From DATGPD01 sp041398565 (GTDB taxonomy: Bacteria > Planctomycetota > UBA1135 > UBA2386), in the NCBI GenBank assembly GCA_041398565.1, contig JAWKUN010000005.1, forward strand, positions 496,001 through 560,000: a DNA stretch of 64,000 bases, given 5' to 3'. This document shows positions 50,488-59,417 of this stretch, one piece after another. Numbering within the stretch: position 1 is the first letter of the stretch; every line of letters begins with the position of its first letter. A program made the position numbers and the translations under genes. The notes under the pieces were generated by a model, which ran no database searches, had not been told where the DNA came from, and saw only the letters and a list, made by a program, of their open reading frames with translations.

Positions 50488-51459
50488 ATGATCCGACTCC
50501 TTCCTTTCCTTCTCTGCCTCACCGGCTTCGCCGGTCTCCGAGCCCAGGACGCGGCGGCCAAGCCCGCGGGCGAACCCAAGTACCAGACGACCGACGGCTA
50601 CCCGCTCGACACCTGCGTCGTGTCCGACGAGGACATCGACGACTCGGCCAAGGTGTTCACCGTCGAAGGCCACACCTTCAAGACCTGCTGCAAGAAGTGT
50701 CAGGCCAAGGTCGAGAAGGACCCCAAGCCGTACATCGCCAAGCTCGAGGCGGCGGTGACCAAGGCGCAAGCCGACTCGTATCCGCTCACCACCTGCCCGA
50801 TCAGTGGCAAGACTCTCGACGACAAGGCGGTGTCCGTGGTCGTCGACAACACGCTGGTCAAGCTGTGCTGCAGCAACTGCAAGGGCAAGCTCACCAACGA
50901 CCCGGCCAAGGCCGTGGCGCAGGTCCAGGCGGCAGCATTCGCCAAGCAGGCGGCGAGCTACGCCGCCAAGAGCTGCCCGGTGTCGGGCCATGAGCTCGAC
51001 GCGAGCGCCGTCGCGGTGATGCACGGAACCACGCTGGTCAAGCTGTGCTGCGAGGACTGCCTCGACAAGTTCAAGGCCACGCCCAACGCCATGGCGGCGA
51101 AGGTGGCACCGAAGGCCGAGGCGAAGAAGGCCGAGAAGGCGTCCGAGCACGCCGAGCACAAGGGCGAGGCCCACGGCGACGGCAAGGCTCCGGCAGCGAT
51201 GGCCGCGCCCGGCGCGATGGCTGCTCCCGGCGGCGCTGGAGCGGCATGCTGCGAGACCGGCAAGCCGGCGGCGGCGGGCTGCTGCCAGGGCGGCGGCGGT
51301 AGCGGTTGCTGCCAGGGCGGCGCGACGACGCCGGCCAAGACCGAGTCCTGCGAGACCGGTGCCACGAGCGGCAAGACCGAGTGCTGCGAGACCGGCGCCA
51401 AGTCCGGGTCCGAGAGCAAGGCTGGCGCCGAGGCCAAGCCCGAGAAGAAGTCGAACTGA
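50488..51459 (+). CDS. Secreted protein with three cysteine (TRASH-like) modules and Cys-Cys-rich tail
   Basis: Protein of 323 aa. Signal peptide IRLLPFLLCLTGFAGLRAQ. Three tandem modules of about 55 residues follow, each with a C-x-x-S-G/D start and a CCxxC pair: TCVVSDEDIDD...TCCKKCQ, TCPISGKTLDD...LCCSNCK, SCPVSGHELDA...LCCEDCL. They resemble TRASH or YHS-type metal modules. A 110-residue Lys/Ala/Glu-rich linker leads to a tail with repeated CCETG and CCQGG units. The layout suggests periplasmic copper or other soft-metal binding. ATG 50488 precedes the signal peptide. No metal efflux genes adjoin. Confidence 0.85.
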   Translation: MIRLLPFLLCLTGFAGLRAQDAAAKPAGEPKYQTTDGYPLDTCVVSDEDIDDSAKVFTVEGHTFKTCCKKCQAKVEKDPKPYIAKLEAAVTKAQADSYPLTTCPISGKTLDDKAVSVVVDNTLVKLCCSNCKGKLTNDPAKAVAQVQAAAFAKQAASYAAKSCPVSGHELDASAVAVMHGTTLVKLCCEDCLDKFKATPNAMAAKVAPKAEAKKAEKASEHAEHKGEAHGDGKAPAAMAAPGAMAAPGGAGAACCETGKPAAAGCCQGGGGSGCCQGGATTPAKTESCETGATSGKTECCETGAKSGSESKAGAEAKPEKKSN

Positions 51460-51471
51460 GCCGACGGGCGC

Positions 51472-51477
51472 TACGAT
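51472..51477 (+). promoter_or_regulatory. -10-like box TACGAT
   Basis: TACGAT lies seven bases before the ATG at 51485 and so favours that start over the ATG at 51476. The upstream gene stops at 51459. Confidence 0.45.
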
Positions 51478-51484
51478 GCGCCCC

Positions 51485-53188
51485 ATGCGGTTCTGGCACC
51501 TCTACGCCGCCGGGCTCGCACTGACGGGGCTGGCGCGCACGGCGCGCGGCCAAGAGGCGGTGCCCATGGTGCGCTTCGCCACGTTCAACGTGGCGCTCAA
51601 CCGGCCGCACGCGGGCGACCTCGCGCGTGATCTGCGCGCCGGGAGCGCCCAGGCGCACGCCGTCGCCGAGATCGTGCAGCGAGCCCGGCCCGACGTCCTG
51701 CTGCTCAACGAGTTCGACTGGGACGCCGAGGGCGCGGCGCTGGCAGTCTTCCGCGCCGACTACCTCGGCAAGGCGCACGGCGACGCGCAGCCGATCTCTT
51801 TCGAGCACGCGTTCGTCGCTGCGGTCAACACCGGCGAACCCAGCGGACTCGATCTGGACCGGGACGGCAAGACGGACGGCGCCGGCGATGCCTTCGGATA
51901 CGGCGCGTTCCCGGGGCAGTACGGCATGGTGGTTTTGTCGCGTCTGCCGATCGCGCGCACCCGGGTGCGGACCTTCCGCTCGCTGCTGTGGAAGGACATG
52001 CCCGACGCCTGGTGGCCCGACGACCCGCACACCGACGAGCCCGCGGACTGGTACGGCGCGCCGGCGCGCGACGCGATGCGCCTGTCGTCCAAGAGCCATT
52101 GGGACATACCGATCGAAGTGGGCTCGACGTGCGTGCACTTGCTGGCGAGCCATCCCACGCCGCCGGTGTTCGACGGACCGGAGGATCGCAACGGCAAGCG
52201 CAACCACGACGAGATCCGGTTGTGGGCCGACTACGTCGACGCCGAGCGCAGTGCGTGGATCCGCGACGACGCCGGACAGCGAGGAGGGCTTGCGGCCGGC
52301 GAGCACTTCGTGGTGGCCGGCGACCTGAACGCCGACCCCAGCGACGGCGACGGCCCCCCGGCCATCGACCAACTGCTCGAGCACGCGCGCATCGATGCCA
52401 GCCTGATGCCGAGGAGCGCCGGCGGCATCGAGGCGGCAAAGCGGCAGGGCGGAGCCAACACGAGGCAGCGAGGCGATCCTGGCCTCGACACCGGCGACTT
52501 CGCCGACAGCTCGGTGGGCAACCTGCACCTCGACTACGTGTTGCCGTCGCGGGGTCTGCAGCCTTGGTGCGGCGGCGTGTTCTGGCCGCGCGCCGAAGAG
52601 CCACTGTTCGCGCTCGTGGGCGACGGCGACCCCGTGGTCAGCTCGGACCATCGTCTGGTCTGGCTCGACGTGTCGCTGCCGAGAGCCGCCGCGCTGGTCG
52701 GGCAGCCCTTCGATCAACTGGGAGGCGGCCAACCGGGAGGCGCCCGCTTCCTCGAGCCCTTCGCCTTCGCGGACCACGAACTGACCCTGGTGCGCTGGTG
52801 GACCGAGGGGTGTCCGTTCTGCGCGGCGACCCTGCCGGCGCTCGAGGAACTGCGGCAACGTTTCGCGACGCGAGGTCTGGCGGTCGTCGGCATGTACCAC
52901 CCGAAGCCGATTCGCGAGGTCGACGACAATCAGGTCCGCGCCTTCGCCACCGAGAGGGGCTTCGGCGGCCCTGTCGCCGCCGACGCGCGTTGGCAGAAAC
53001 TCGCCGACCTGCGAGCGCGCGGCGCCCCGGAGGCGGCCACCAGCATCAGCATCCTGGTGAACCGCGCCGGCACCATCGTCTGGGTCCACCCTGGCCCGCG
53101 CCTGCACCCGAGCACCGATCCGGCGCACGGCGCCGCGGCGAGAGCCCACGCGGAGCTGTTGCACTTGCTGAGCACCACGCTGCGCTGA
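51485..53188 (+). CDS. Secreted endonuclease/exonuclease/phosphatase fused to thioredoxin-like domain
   Basis: Fusion of 567 aa. Signal peptide RFWHLYAAGLALTGLARTARGQ. Residues about 25-400 form an endonuclease/exonuclease/phosphatase fold: RFATFNVAL, DVLLLNEFDWD, GMVVLSRLPI, VHLLASHPTPP, VVAGDLNADPSDGDGP and SSDHRLVWLDVSL carry the usual Asn/Glu/His/Asp residues. Such secreted enzymes cleave nucleic acid or phospholipid head groups. Residues about 430-565 are thioredoxin-like with TEGCPFCAATLPAL (CxxC), AVVGMYHPKP, and a C-terminal SISILVNRAGTIVWVHPGP. The redox domain may keep the hydrolase active in the periplasm or act separately. ATG 51485 has a TACGAT box seven bases before. Confidence 0.87.
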   Translation: MRFWHLYAAGLALTGLARTARGQEAVPMVRFATFNVALNRPHAGDLARDLRAGSAQAHAVAEIVQRARPDVLLLNEFDWDAEGAALAVFRADYLGKAHGDAQPISFEHAFVAAVNTGEPSGLDLDRDGKTDGAGDAFGYGAFPGQYGMVVLSRLPIARTRVRTFRSLLWKDMPDAWWPDDPHTDEPADWYGAPARDAMRLSSKSHWDIPIEVGSTCVHLLASHPTPPVFDGPEDRNGKRNHDEIRLWADYVDAERSAWIRDDAGQRGGLAAGEHFVVAGDLNADPSDGDGPPAIDQLLEHARIDASLMPRSAGGIEAAKRQGGANTRQRGDPGLDTGDFADSSVGNLHLDYVLPSRGLQPWCGGVFWPRAEEPLFALVGDGDPVVSSDHRLVWLDVSLPRAAALVGQPFDQLGGGQPGGARFLEPFAFADHELTLVRWWTEGCPFCAATLPALEELRQRFATRGLAVVGMYHPKPIREVDDNQVRAFATERGFGGPVAADARWQKLADLRARGAPEAATSISILVNRAGTIVWVHPGPRLHPSTDPAHGAAARAHAELLHLLSTTLR

Positions 53189-53219
53189 CCCGACCCGGCC
53201 CCCGCCGCGTCGCGCGATG

Positions 53220-54236
53220 CTACAGCCAGTGGTAGGCGGGCTTGGACTTCGGTGCCTTCGGCAGGACGGCTCCCTTCGTGCCGCGGCCGGCGTTGTTGTC
53301 GTAGTAGGGCCGGCCGTAGTCGACGAAGCCCTCGACGTCGAACTCGGCGAAGGGCAGGAAGGGTCGCTCGGCCATGCGTTCGTGAGCCAGCACGTTGAGT
53401 GGCTTCAGCAGCGTGACCATGCCCAGATCCGCGGGCAACGACACGCACGCCAGCGTGTCTCGCGGCTCGCTGCGCGCGCGCACGCGCTCGGCATGCGCGT
53501 CGAAGTGCTGCCAGCCGCTGCGGGCCACGGTCGCTTCGCACCGAGATCGGCACTCGGCCAGTTGCACGGCCCGGAACATGTCGTCCTTCTGCTGCCGCGA
53601 GAGCTGACCGTCCTGCCACAGGGAGAACAGGCCCTCGGCCAGACGCAGCTCGTGCGCGAAGTCCTCGGGGTGCCAGAACCCGGGCAAGGCGTGCACCACG
53701 GTGAGGTCGGGGGCCAGCACGAAGATCTGCATGTTGCGTCCACCGGCACCGTTCGTGGTGCCCACCGCGAGCTGATCGCGACGGTAGCCGTGCGATTGAC
53801 CCACGTAGTCCTCACGCCAGATGTTGTGCCAGCCGACCACGAAGCGGTCGCGCAGCATCTGCCGGACAGTCTCGTCGACCAGGGTCACGCCCCGGAAGCT
53901 CTGCGCCGCGCTTCAAGTCAGTCCGCGCAGCTCGCCGAGCGCCTGCACCCAGACGATCGGCTTGTTCTGCGCGCGCGCAGCGGCGACGGCCTGGTCGAGC
54001 CGGCGGTGCCAGGTCATGTCGCCGAGCAACCGATGGGTCGCCGAGCGGACCTTGGCGCCGGAGACGATGAGGTTCTGGAACGAGGGTGCGGCGGCGGCCT
54101 CCATCATCGCCGCGCCCACGGTGCGCATGACCTTCGCGTCTGCCGCCGGGGCCTGGGCCGCGACGGCAGCGGGAGCGAGCGTGACGAGCAGTGCGCACGC
54201 CAATTGGGGTGGGAAGGACCTTGTTGGGGAGATCAT
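53220..54236 (-). CDS. Secreted thioredoxin-like selenoprotein candidate, in-frame TGA at codon 108
   Basis: One 338-residue protein if the TGA at 53915-53913 is selenocysteine; otherwise two half-genes. Signal peptide PPQLACALLVTLAPAAVAAQ. Residues about 75-150 look thioredoxin-like (RRLDQAVAAARAQNKPIVWVQALGELRGLT-U-SAAQSF, then VTLVDETVRQMLRDRFVVGWHN), with Sec108 where a thioredoxin carries its attacking Cys. The first 14 codons after TGA have 100% G/C third positions, and the frame runs on to 53220 (DNNAGRGTKGAVLPKAPKS). A hairpin at 53879-53895 (CCGGGG/CCCTGG, loop CGTGA) lies 17-33 nt after the TGA. Alternatives: a point nonsense mutation or sequencing error. No neighbouring Cys; catalytic partner unclear. 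Confidence 0.75.
53879..53895 (-). promoter_or_regulatory. Putative bacterial SECIS hairpin
   Basis: On the - strand CCGGGG pairs with CCCTGG (six pairs, one G-U) around CGUGA. The loop starts 23 nt after the UGA and has a G at its second position. Confidence 0.6.
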
Positions 54237-54443
54237 GTTGGCTCGGGGTCGGCTGTTTCCTCGGGGCTCCCCGGACGGAGCGAAGTGGTCGGGGCTTCGT
54301 CACCCACTCGGGACGATCTCCCTGCTTTGCCCCCGGTCGCCCCACGCGAGCCCGCCCCCCTCGCCGCTGGCCCTCGCCGCCGCGAACACGGCGCCGGCCA
54401 GCGGCGACGTTGCGCTCGGCGGCCGCGGCGCGACGATCTCACC

Positions 54444-55091
54444 ATGACCGAACTCGATCGCCTGCTGGCGAACAACCGCGACTGGAGCGTGCGCATGCGC
54501 CGCGACGACCCGGAGTTCTTCGCCCGCCTGGCGGCGGCTCAGGCGCCGAAGTACCTGTGGATCGGCTGCTCCGACAGCCGCGTACCCGCCAACCAGATCA
54601 TCGGTCTGCTACCCGGCGAGATCTTCGTGCACCGCAACGTGGCCAACGTCGTCCTGCACGCCGACCTGAACTGCCTCTCGGTGCTGCAGTTCGCCGTCGA
54701 CGTGCTGGCCGTCGAGCACGTGATGGTGACCGGCCACTACGGGTGCGGCGGCGTCGCCGCCGCCCTCGCCGACCGGCGCCTCGGCCTCGTCGACAACTGG
54801 CTGCGTCACGTGCAGGACGTGCAGCGCAAGTACGAGACCCAGCTCGAAGCGACGCCGGCGGAGGGGCGCCACGACCGCCTGTGCGAGCTGAACGTGATCG
54901 AGCAGGTCCACAACGTGTGCCAGACGACGATCGTGCAAGACGCCTGGACACGCGGCCAGCGCCTCCTGGTGCACGGCTTCATCTACTCGCTGGACGACGG
55001 CCTGCTGCGCGACCTGCACGTGAGCATCGGCACGGCCAGCGAGGTCGCCGACCGACTGCGCACGGCTGCGAACTCGCTGCCAGCCACCTGA
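54444..55091 (+). CDS. can: Beta-class carbonic anhydrase
   Basis: Zinc enzyme of 215 aa interconverting CO2 and bicarbonate, cytoplasmic. Zn ligands are in WIGCSDSRVPANQI (Cys, with Asp-Arg dyad) and VTGHYGCGGV (His and Cys). VHRNVANVV and VHGFIYSLDDGLLRDL are family-typical. Length fits clade-B enzymes. ATG 54444 is preceded by an open but non-coding upstream frame. It is divergent from the selenoprotein gene, 207 bp apart. It probably supplies bicarbonate for biosynthesis, as in most heterotrophs. Confidence 0.95.
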   Translation: MTELDRLLANNRDWSVRMRRDDPEFFARLAAAQAPKYLWIGCSDSRVPANQIIGLLPGEIFVHRNVANVVLHADLNCLSVLQFAVDVLAVEHVMVTGHYGCGGVAAALADRRLGLVDNWLRHVQDVQRKYETQLEATPAEGRHDRLCELNVIEQVHNVCQTTIVQDAWTRGQRLLVHGFIYSLDDGLLRDLHVSIGTASEVADRLRTAANSLPAT

Positions 55092-55169
55092 CGGTCACGC
55101 TTCCAGGCGGCATCAGGACGAAATCCCCGGACGATCACCGGCGTTGACGCCCGGACCCTCGCAGCCTGC

Positions 55170-55335
55170 GGCCGCAGCCAAGGGTGCTGTCGGACTACGC
55201 GCCGAACCGAGGGGCCGCAGGCTTCGATACCGCCGGGACTCCAGCGCTGCTCGAGCCTGGCGAATCCGGCACCATCGCGAAACAAGAGCCTGGCAGATCT
55301 CGCGGTCGACGCGAGGATTCGCAGCACCTGCAGCC
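55170..55335 (+). repeat. Dispersed structured repeat (family A), copy 4, leader of cytochrome gene
   Basis: Runs from GCGGCCGCAGCC to CTGCAGCCC. Contains weaker versions of the two hairpins (CAGC/GCTG; TCGG/CCGA), then GCCTGGCAGATCTCGCGG and CGCGAGGATTCGCAGC. It ends 11 bp before ATG 55347. Confidence 0.6.
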
Positions 55336-55346
55336 CAACCCCAACC

Positions 55347-56966
55347 ATGTCGATTCGCCCCGTCGCATTCCTCGCGTTCCTCTCGACGTCGGCGGCGGCG
55401 CTCACCGCCCAGGGCCGCGGCATGGGACGCATGTCCGGTGTCGTCGGTCCCGACGACCACTTCCTCACCTCGGACGCATGCGCGTTGTGTCACAGCGCGG
55501 CACCGACGGCGCGCGCGATGTGGAACGCCACCGGTGACGACGTCTCGCCGTTCCACACCTGGCAGGCGACCATGATGGCCAACTCCTTCCGCGACCCGTA
55601 TTGGCGCGCGCAGGTGAGCAAGGAGGTCGCCGCAGCGCCCGAGCGCCGTGCCGAGATCGAGGGACTCTGCTTGCGCTGCCACGGTCCGATCGCCCACCAC
55701 GAGGCACGCTTGGCCGGGGCAGCCGCGCCGAGCATCGCTGCGGCCGCTGGCAGCGCGCACGCACGCGACGGCGTGTCCTGCACGGTGTGCCACCAGGTGC
55801 AGCCGGGCAAGCTCGGCCGTGAAGAGACGTTCTCCGGCAACCTGCCGATCGTCGCCGCCAACACGATCTTCGGGCCCTATTCCGAGCCGGCGTTCCAGCC
55901 GATGCGCATGCACACGGGCTACACGGTGGAGTGGGGCCCACACGTGCGCGATGCCGGCCTGTGCGGCGCCTGCCACACGCTCTTCACCTCCCACACGCCC
56001 GGGCACACCTATCCGGAGCAGACGCCGTTCCTCGAGTGGCGCAACAGCGTCTACAGCGACGAGGAGGGACGCAATGACGAGTCGCGCACCTGCCAGCAGT
56101 GCCACATGCCGGCCCAAGGTGAGCTGAAGATCGCCCGCAACCCGCGCGGACTCGACTTCAACATCGCCACGCGACCCGAAGTGCGCGCGCACGCCTTCGT
56201 CGGTGGCAACGCCTTCATGCTCGACCTGCTGGCAAAGAACCGGGACGCCCTCGGCGTCGAGGCGAGCGCGGAGGGGCTGCGACGCACCGCGCGCGCCACC
56301 CGCCAGCAGCTCGCCCATACCACCGCGAGCCTCGCCATCGAGGGCGCGACCCGCGCCGGCGACACGTTGACGTTCGCGGTGCGCGTGACCAACCGCACCG
56401 GGCACAAGCTTCCCACCGGTTACCCGGCGCGGCGCGCCTGGCTGCGCACCGTGGTGCGCATCGGCAACGAGCCCGTGTTCGTGTCGGGAGACGTCGACGA
56501 ACAAGGCCGGCTGCGCGGCGTCGGCGACGAGCGAGCGCTGCCCCACGTCGACCGCGTGACCGAACCGAAGGACGTCGTCGTGTACGAGTGCATCCCTGTC
56601 GATGTCGACGGCAAGCCGACCACCCACCTGACCAAGATGGTCCGCAACGGCAAGGACACGCGGCTCTTGCCGAAGGGATGGCGTGCCGACGGCCCACACG
56701 CCGAGCACACCGCCCCGCGGGGTCTCGGCGGAGACACCGACTTCGTCGGCGGCGAAGACGTCGTGCACTACGAGCTGAAGCTGCCCCCTGGCAAACAGGG
56801 CGCGATCGTCGTCGTCTCGTCGCTGCTCTACCAAACCGTGCCACCGGCATGGGTCGACCCACTGCGCAACGTCGACACCGAGGAAGCCGAACGTTTCGTC
56901 GGCATGTACGACGCCATGGACAAGGAGCCGGAATCCCTCGCCCTCACCGTCGCCCTCGTGAACTAG
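55347..56966 (+). CDS. Periplasmic pentaheme cytochrome c
   Basis: Exported multiheme c-type cytochrome of 539 aa. Signal peptide SIRPVAFLAFLSTSAAALTAQ. Five CxxCH sites: CALCH (residue 45), CLRCH, CTVCH, CGACH and CQQCH. The pattern resembles cytochrome c-554/octaheme-type electron carriers. Residues about 330-539 form a beta-sandwich with TVRVTNRTGHKLPTGYPARRAW, a feature of a family of large multiheme cytochromes of unknown partner. ATG 55347 precedes the signal. It is the first gene of the respiratory sulfur cluster, 258 bp upstream of the molybdopterin enzyme gene, so probably the periplasmic electron carrier for it. Confidence 0.9.
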   Translation: MSIRPVAFLAFLSTSAAALTAQGRGMGRMSGVVGPDDHFLTSDACALCHSAAPTARAMWNATGDDVSPFHTWQATMMANSFRDPYWRAQVSKEVAAAPERRAEIEGLCLRCHGPIAHHEARLAGAAAPSIAAAAGSAHARDGVSCTVCHQVQPGKLGREETFSGNLPIVAANTIFGPYSEPAFQPMRMHTGYTVEWGPHVRDAGLCGACHTLFTSHTPGHTYPEQTPFLEWRNSVYSDEEGRNDESRTCQQCHMPAQGELKIARNPRGLDFNIATRPEVRAHAFVGGNAFMLDLLAKNRDALGVEASAEGLRRTARATRQQLAHTTASLAIEGATRAGDTLTFAVRVTNRTGHKLPTGYPARRAWLRTVVRIGNEPVFVSGDVDEQGRLRGVGDERALPHVDRVTEPKDVVVYECIPVDVDGKPTTHLTKMVRNGKDTRLLPKGWRADGPHAEHTAPRGLGGDTDFVGGEDVVHYELKLPPGKQGAIVVVSSLLYQTVPPAWVDPLRNVDTEEAERFVGMYDAMDKEPESLALTVALVN

Positions 56967-57224
56967 GAGTCCGCGCCGGCGCCGCGAGTAGAGTCGGACC
57001 CGCGCCGTCGCGAGGCTGCGACCGGCCACCCCCTGCGGTCACGCGCCGAGACCACGCTCGGTCGCCACATCGGCGGGTGTGTCGTGCGAGCAGCCTGAAA
57101 GGCCGGCGAAGGTGCGCGCGTTCGGACGGCGAACGATGCTTCCTCTCCGTCACGGCCAGCGAACCGAGGCGACGCCGAACCGCGCGCGGCCTCCGCGTCG
57201 AGCGGGCCGGCGGTTCCCTTCGCC

Positions 57225-59414
57225 ATGAATGCGCTGTCCCGCCGCCGTTTCCTGAAGATCTCCACCGCATCGGTGCTCGGCGCGGGTGTGGCGGGCCGAG
57301 CAGCCGGGCTCTGCTCGGGCCTCCGCGATCCGCTCGACCCCCGGGTCCGCACCGTGCCGACCTTCTGCGACGTCTGCTTCTGGAAGTGCGGCGCCATCGC
57401 CAGCGTCCGCGGCGGCCGGCTATGGAAGATCGAGGGCAACCCCGACGACCCGCTGTGCCGCGGCCGGCTGTGCCCGCGCGGCACGGGCGGCATCGGCGCG
57501 CACAGCGACCCGGACCGCCTGCGCACGCCCCTGATCCGCACGCACGAACGCGGCGAGGAGAAGTGGCAGGAAATCAGTTGGGAGGAAGCGCTCGACTACG
57601 TGGCGACGCGGATGCAGAAGATCGCCGCCCAGCACGGCCCGGAGTCGATGGCGCTGTTCGCGCACGGCATCGGCGGCACCTTCCTCAAGCACACCTTCAG
57701 GGCGTTCGGCTCGCCCAACATCGCCGCGCCGTCGTTCGCGCAGTGCCGTGGCCCCCGCGAGACCGGCTTCGAGCTGACCTTCGGCGAAGGCGTCGGATCA
57801 CCCGAGCGCACCGACATCGCCAACACCGACTGCCTGGTGCTCATCGGTTCCCACCTGGGCGAGAACATGCACAACACCCAAGTGCAGGAATTCGCCGAGG
57901 CCATCGGCCGGGGTGCCAGCATCATCGTGGTCGATCCACGCTTCTCGGTCGCGGCGAGCAAGGCCAAGCATTACCTGCCGATCAGGCCCGGAACCGACCT
58001 GGCGCTGCTGCTCGCGTGGATGAAGGTGATCGTCGACGAGAAGCTCTACGACGCCGACTACGTCGCCGAGCACGGGTTCGGTTTCGAATCGTTTGCGGCG
58101 GCGCTGCAGGACTGCACGCCGGAGTGGGCCTACCCCGAGACCGGGATCGAGCCCGAACTCATCCGCGCCACGGCGCGCGAGATGGCGCGGCACAAGCCAG
58201 CGACCCTGGTGCACCCGGGCCGCCACGTCAACTGGTACGGCGACGACGCGCAACGCAGCCGCGCCATCGCCCTGCTGAACGGTCTTCTGGGCAGCTGGGG
58301 CCGCAAGGGCGGGTTCTACGTGCCCGCGAGCATCGATGTGCCGAGCTACCCCTACCCGGACTATCCCGAGCCCAAGCGTGGCCGGCTGGACAACCCCGAG
58401 CGGAAGTTCCCCTTCGCTGGCGAGGCGATCACCACCGGTATCCGCGAGGCGACGCTGAGCGGCCAGCCGTATCCGATCAAGGGCTGGATGGTCTACGCGA
58501 CCAACCTGCTGCACGCACTGCCCGATCAAGCGGCGACCCTCCGCGCCATCCAGCAGCTCGACCTGCTGGTGGTGGTCGACGTCGTTCCGAGCGAGATCGC
58601 CGGCTGGGCCGACGTCGTCCTGCCGGAGTCGGTGTATCTGGAGCGCTTCGACGAGCTGAACCCGGAGTACTTCAGACAGCCCTTCCTGGCGCTGCGGCAG
58701 CCGGTGGTCGCGCCGCCACACGACCAGAAGCCCAACTGGTGGATCGCCCGCCAGCTCGCCGCAAGGCTCGGCCTGGGTGCCTGGTTCCCCTGGCAGGACA
58801 TCGAGGAGTACCTGGCGCATCGCGTGCGCGCGGCGGGCCTCAGCTACGAGGAGCTGAAGGAGAAGGGCGTCCTGCTCGGGGCACCGCAGCCGCTGTACTT
58901 CGAGGACGGTGCGCCGGCGGAGTTCCCCACGCCGTCCGGCAAGATCGAGTTCTATTCGACGCAGCTCGAGCGCGCCGGCTTCGACCCGGTGCCGCGCTAC
59001 ACGCCGCCCGAACCCGGACCGCCCGCCGCATTCCGGCTGCTGTTCGGCCGCGCGCCGATGCACTCGTTCAGCCGCACGCACAGCAACCGGCTGCTCTCCG
59101 ACCTGATGGACGAGAACTGCGTGTGGGTCAACCACCGTGTGGCGAGCCGGCTCGGCCTGCGGACCGGCGACATGGTGCGCCTGCGCAACCAGGACGGCGT
59201 GCTCGGCAACCGCGTCAAGGTGAACGCGACGCGACGCATCCGCCCCGACTGCGTCTACCTCGTCCACGGCTTCGGCCACACCGCGCGCGGTCTGCGCCAT
59301 GCATTGGGGAAGGGGGCGAGCGACGCGGAGCTCATCACCCGCTACACCACCGACCCGCTGATGGGGGGCACGGGGATGAACGTCAACTTCGTCACCATCG
59401 AGACAAAGGACTGA
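57225..59414 (+). CDS. psrA: Tat-exported molybdopterin oxidoreductase, polysulfide/thiosulfate reductase catalytic subunit type
   Basis: Catalytic subunit of 729 aa, DMSO-reductase family. The Tat motif SRRRFLK is at residue 5. The [4Fe-4S] cluster ligands are C48, C51, C55 and C83. The bis-MGD pocket includes SPNIAAPSFAQCRGPR with C174 as predicted Mo ligand, which fits PsrA/PhsA/TtrA-type enzymes acting on sulfur compounds (rather than Ser in DMSO reductase). Further pocket strands LVLIGSHLGENMHN, LVHPGRHVNWYGDDAQRSRA and MHSFSRTHSNRL are visible. Substrate (polysulfide, thiosulfate, tetrathionate) is undecided. Operon: 3 bp before the iron-sulfur subunit gene. psrA is a functional guess. 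Confidence 0.9.
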   Translation: MNALSRRRFLKISTASVLGAGVAGRAAGLCSGLRDPLDPRVRTVPTFCDVCFWKCGAIASVRGGRLWKIEGNPDDPLCRGRLCPRGTGGIGAHSDPDRLRTPLIRTHERGEEKWQEISWEEALDYVATRMQKIAAQHGPESMALFAHGIGGTFLKHTFRAFGSPNIAAPSFAQCRGPRETGFELTFGEGVGSPERTDIANTDCLVLIGSHLGENMHNTQVQEFAEAIGRGASIIVVDPRFSVAASKAKHYLPIRPGTDLALLLAWMKVIVDEKLYDADYVAEHGFGFESFAAALQDCTPEWAYPETGIEPELIRATAREMARHKPATLVHPGRHVNWYGDDAQRSRAIALLNGLLGSWGRKGGFYVPASIDVPSYPYPDYPEPKRGRLDNPERKFPFAGEAITTGIREATLSGQPYPIKGWMVYATNLLHALPDQAATLRAIQQLDLLVVVDVVPSEIAGWADVVLPESVYLERFDELNPEYFRQPFLALRQPVVAPPHDQKPNWWIARQLAARLGLGAWFPWQDIEEYLAHRVRAAGLSYEELKEKGVLLGAPQPLYFEDGAPAEFPTPSGKIEFYSTQLERAGFDPVPRYTPPEPGPPAAFRLLFGRAPMHSFSRTHSNRLLSDLMDENCVWVNHRVASRLGLRTGDMVRLRNQDGVLGNRVKVNATRRIRPDCVYLVHGFGHTARGLRHALGKGASDAELITRYTTDPLMGGTGMNVNFVTIETKD

Positions 59415-59417
59415 CTC

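Noticed and set aside
53220..53888. A separate 222-codon gene starting GTG at 53888
   Set aside because: The first 14 codons after the TGA are in the same frame and fully biased, and the fold needs both halves. A single Sec-containing gene explains the data better.
57225..59414. Selenocysteine as Mo ligand in the molybdopterin enzyme
   Set aside because: The ligand codon is TGC (C174) and the frame has no internal TGA, so this subunit is not a selenoprotein.
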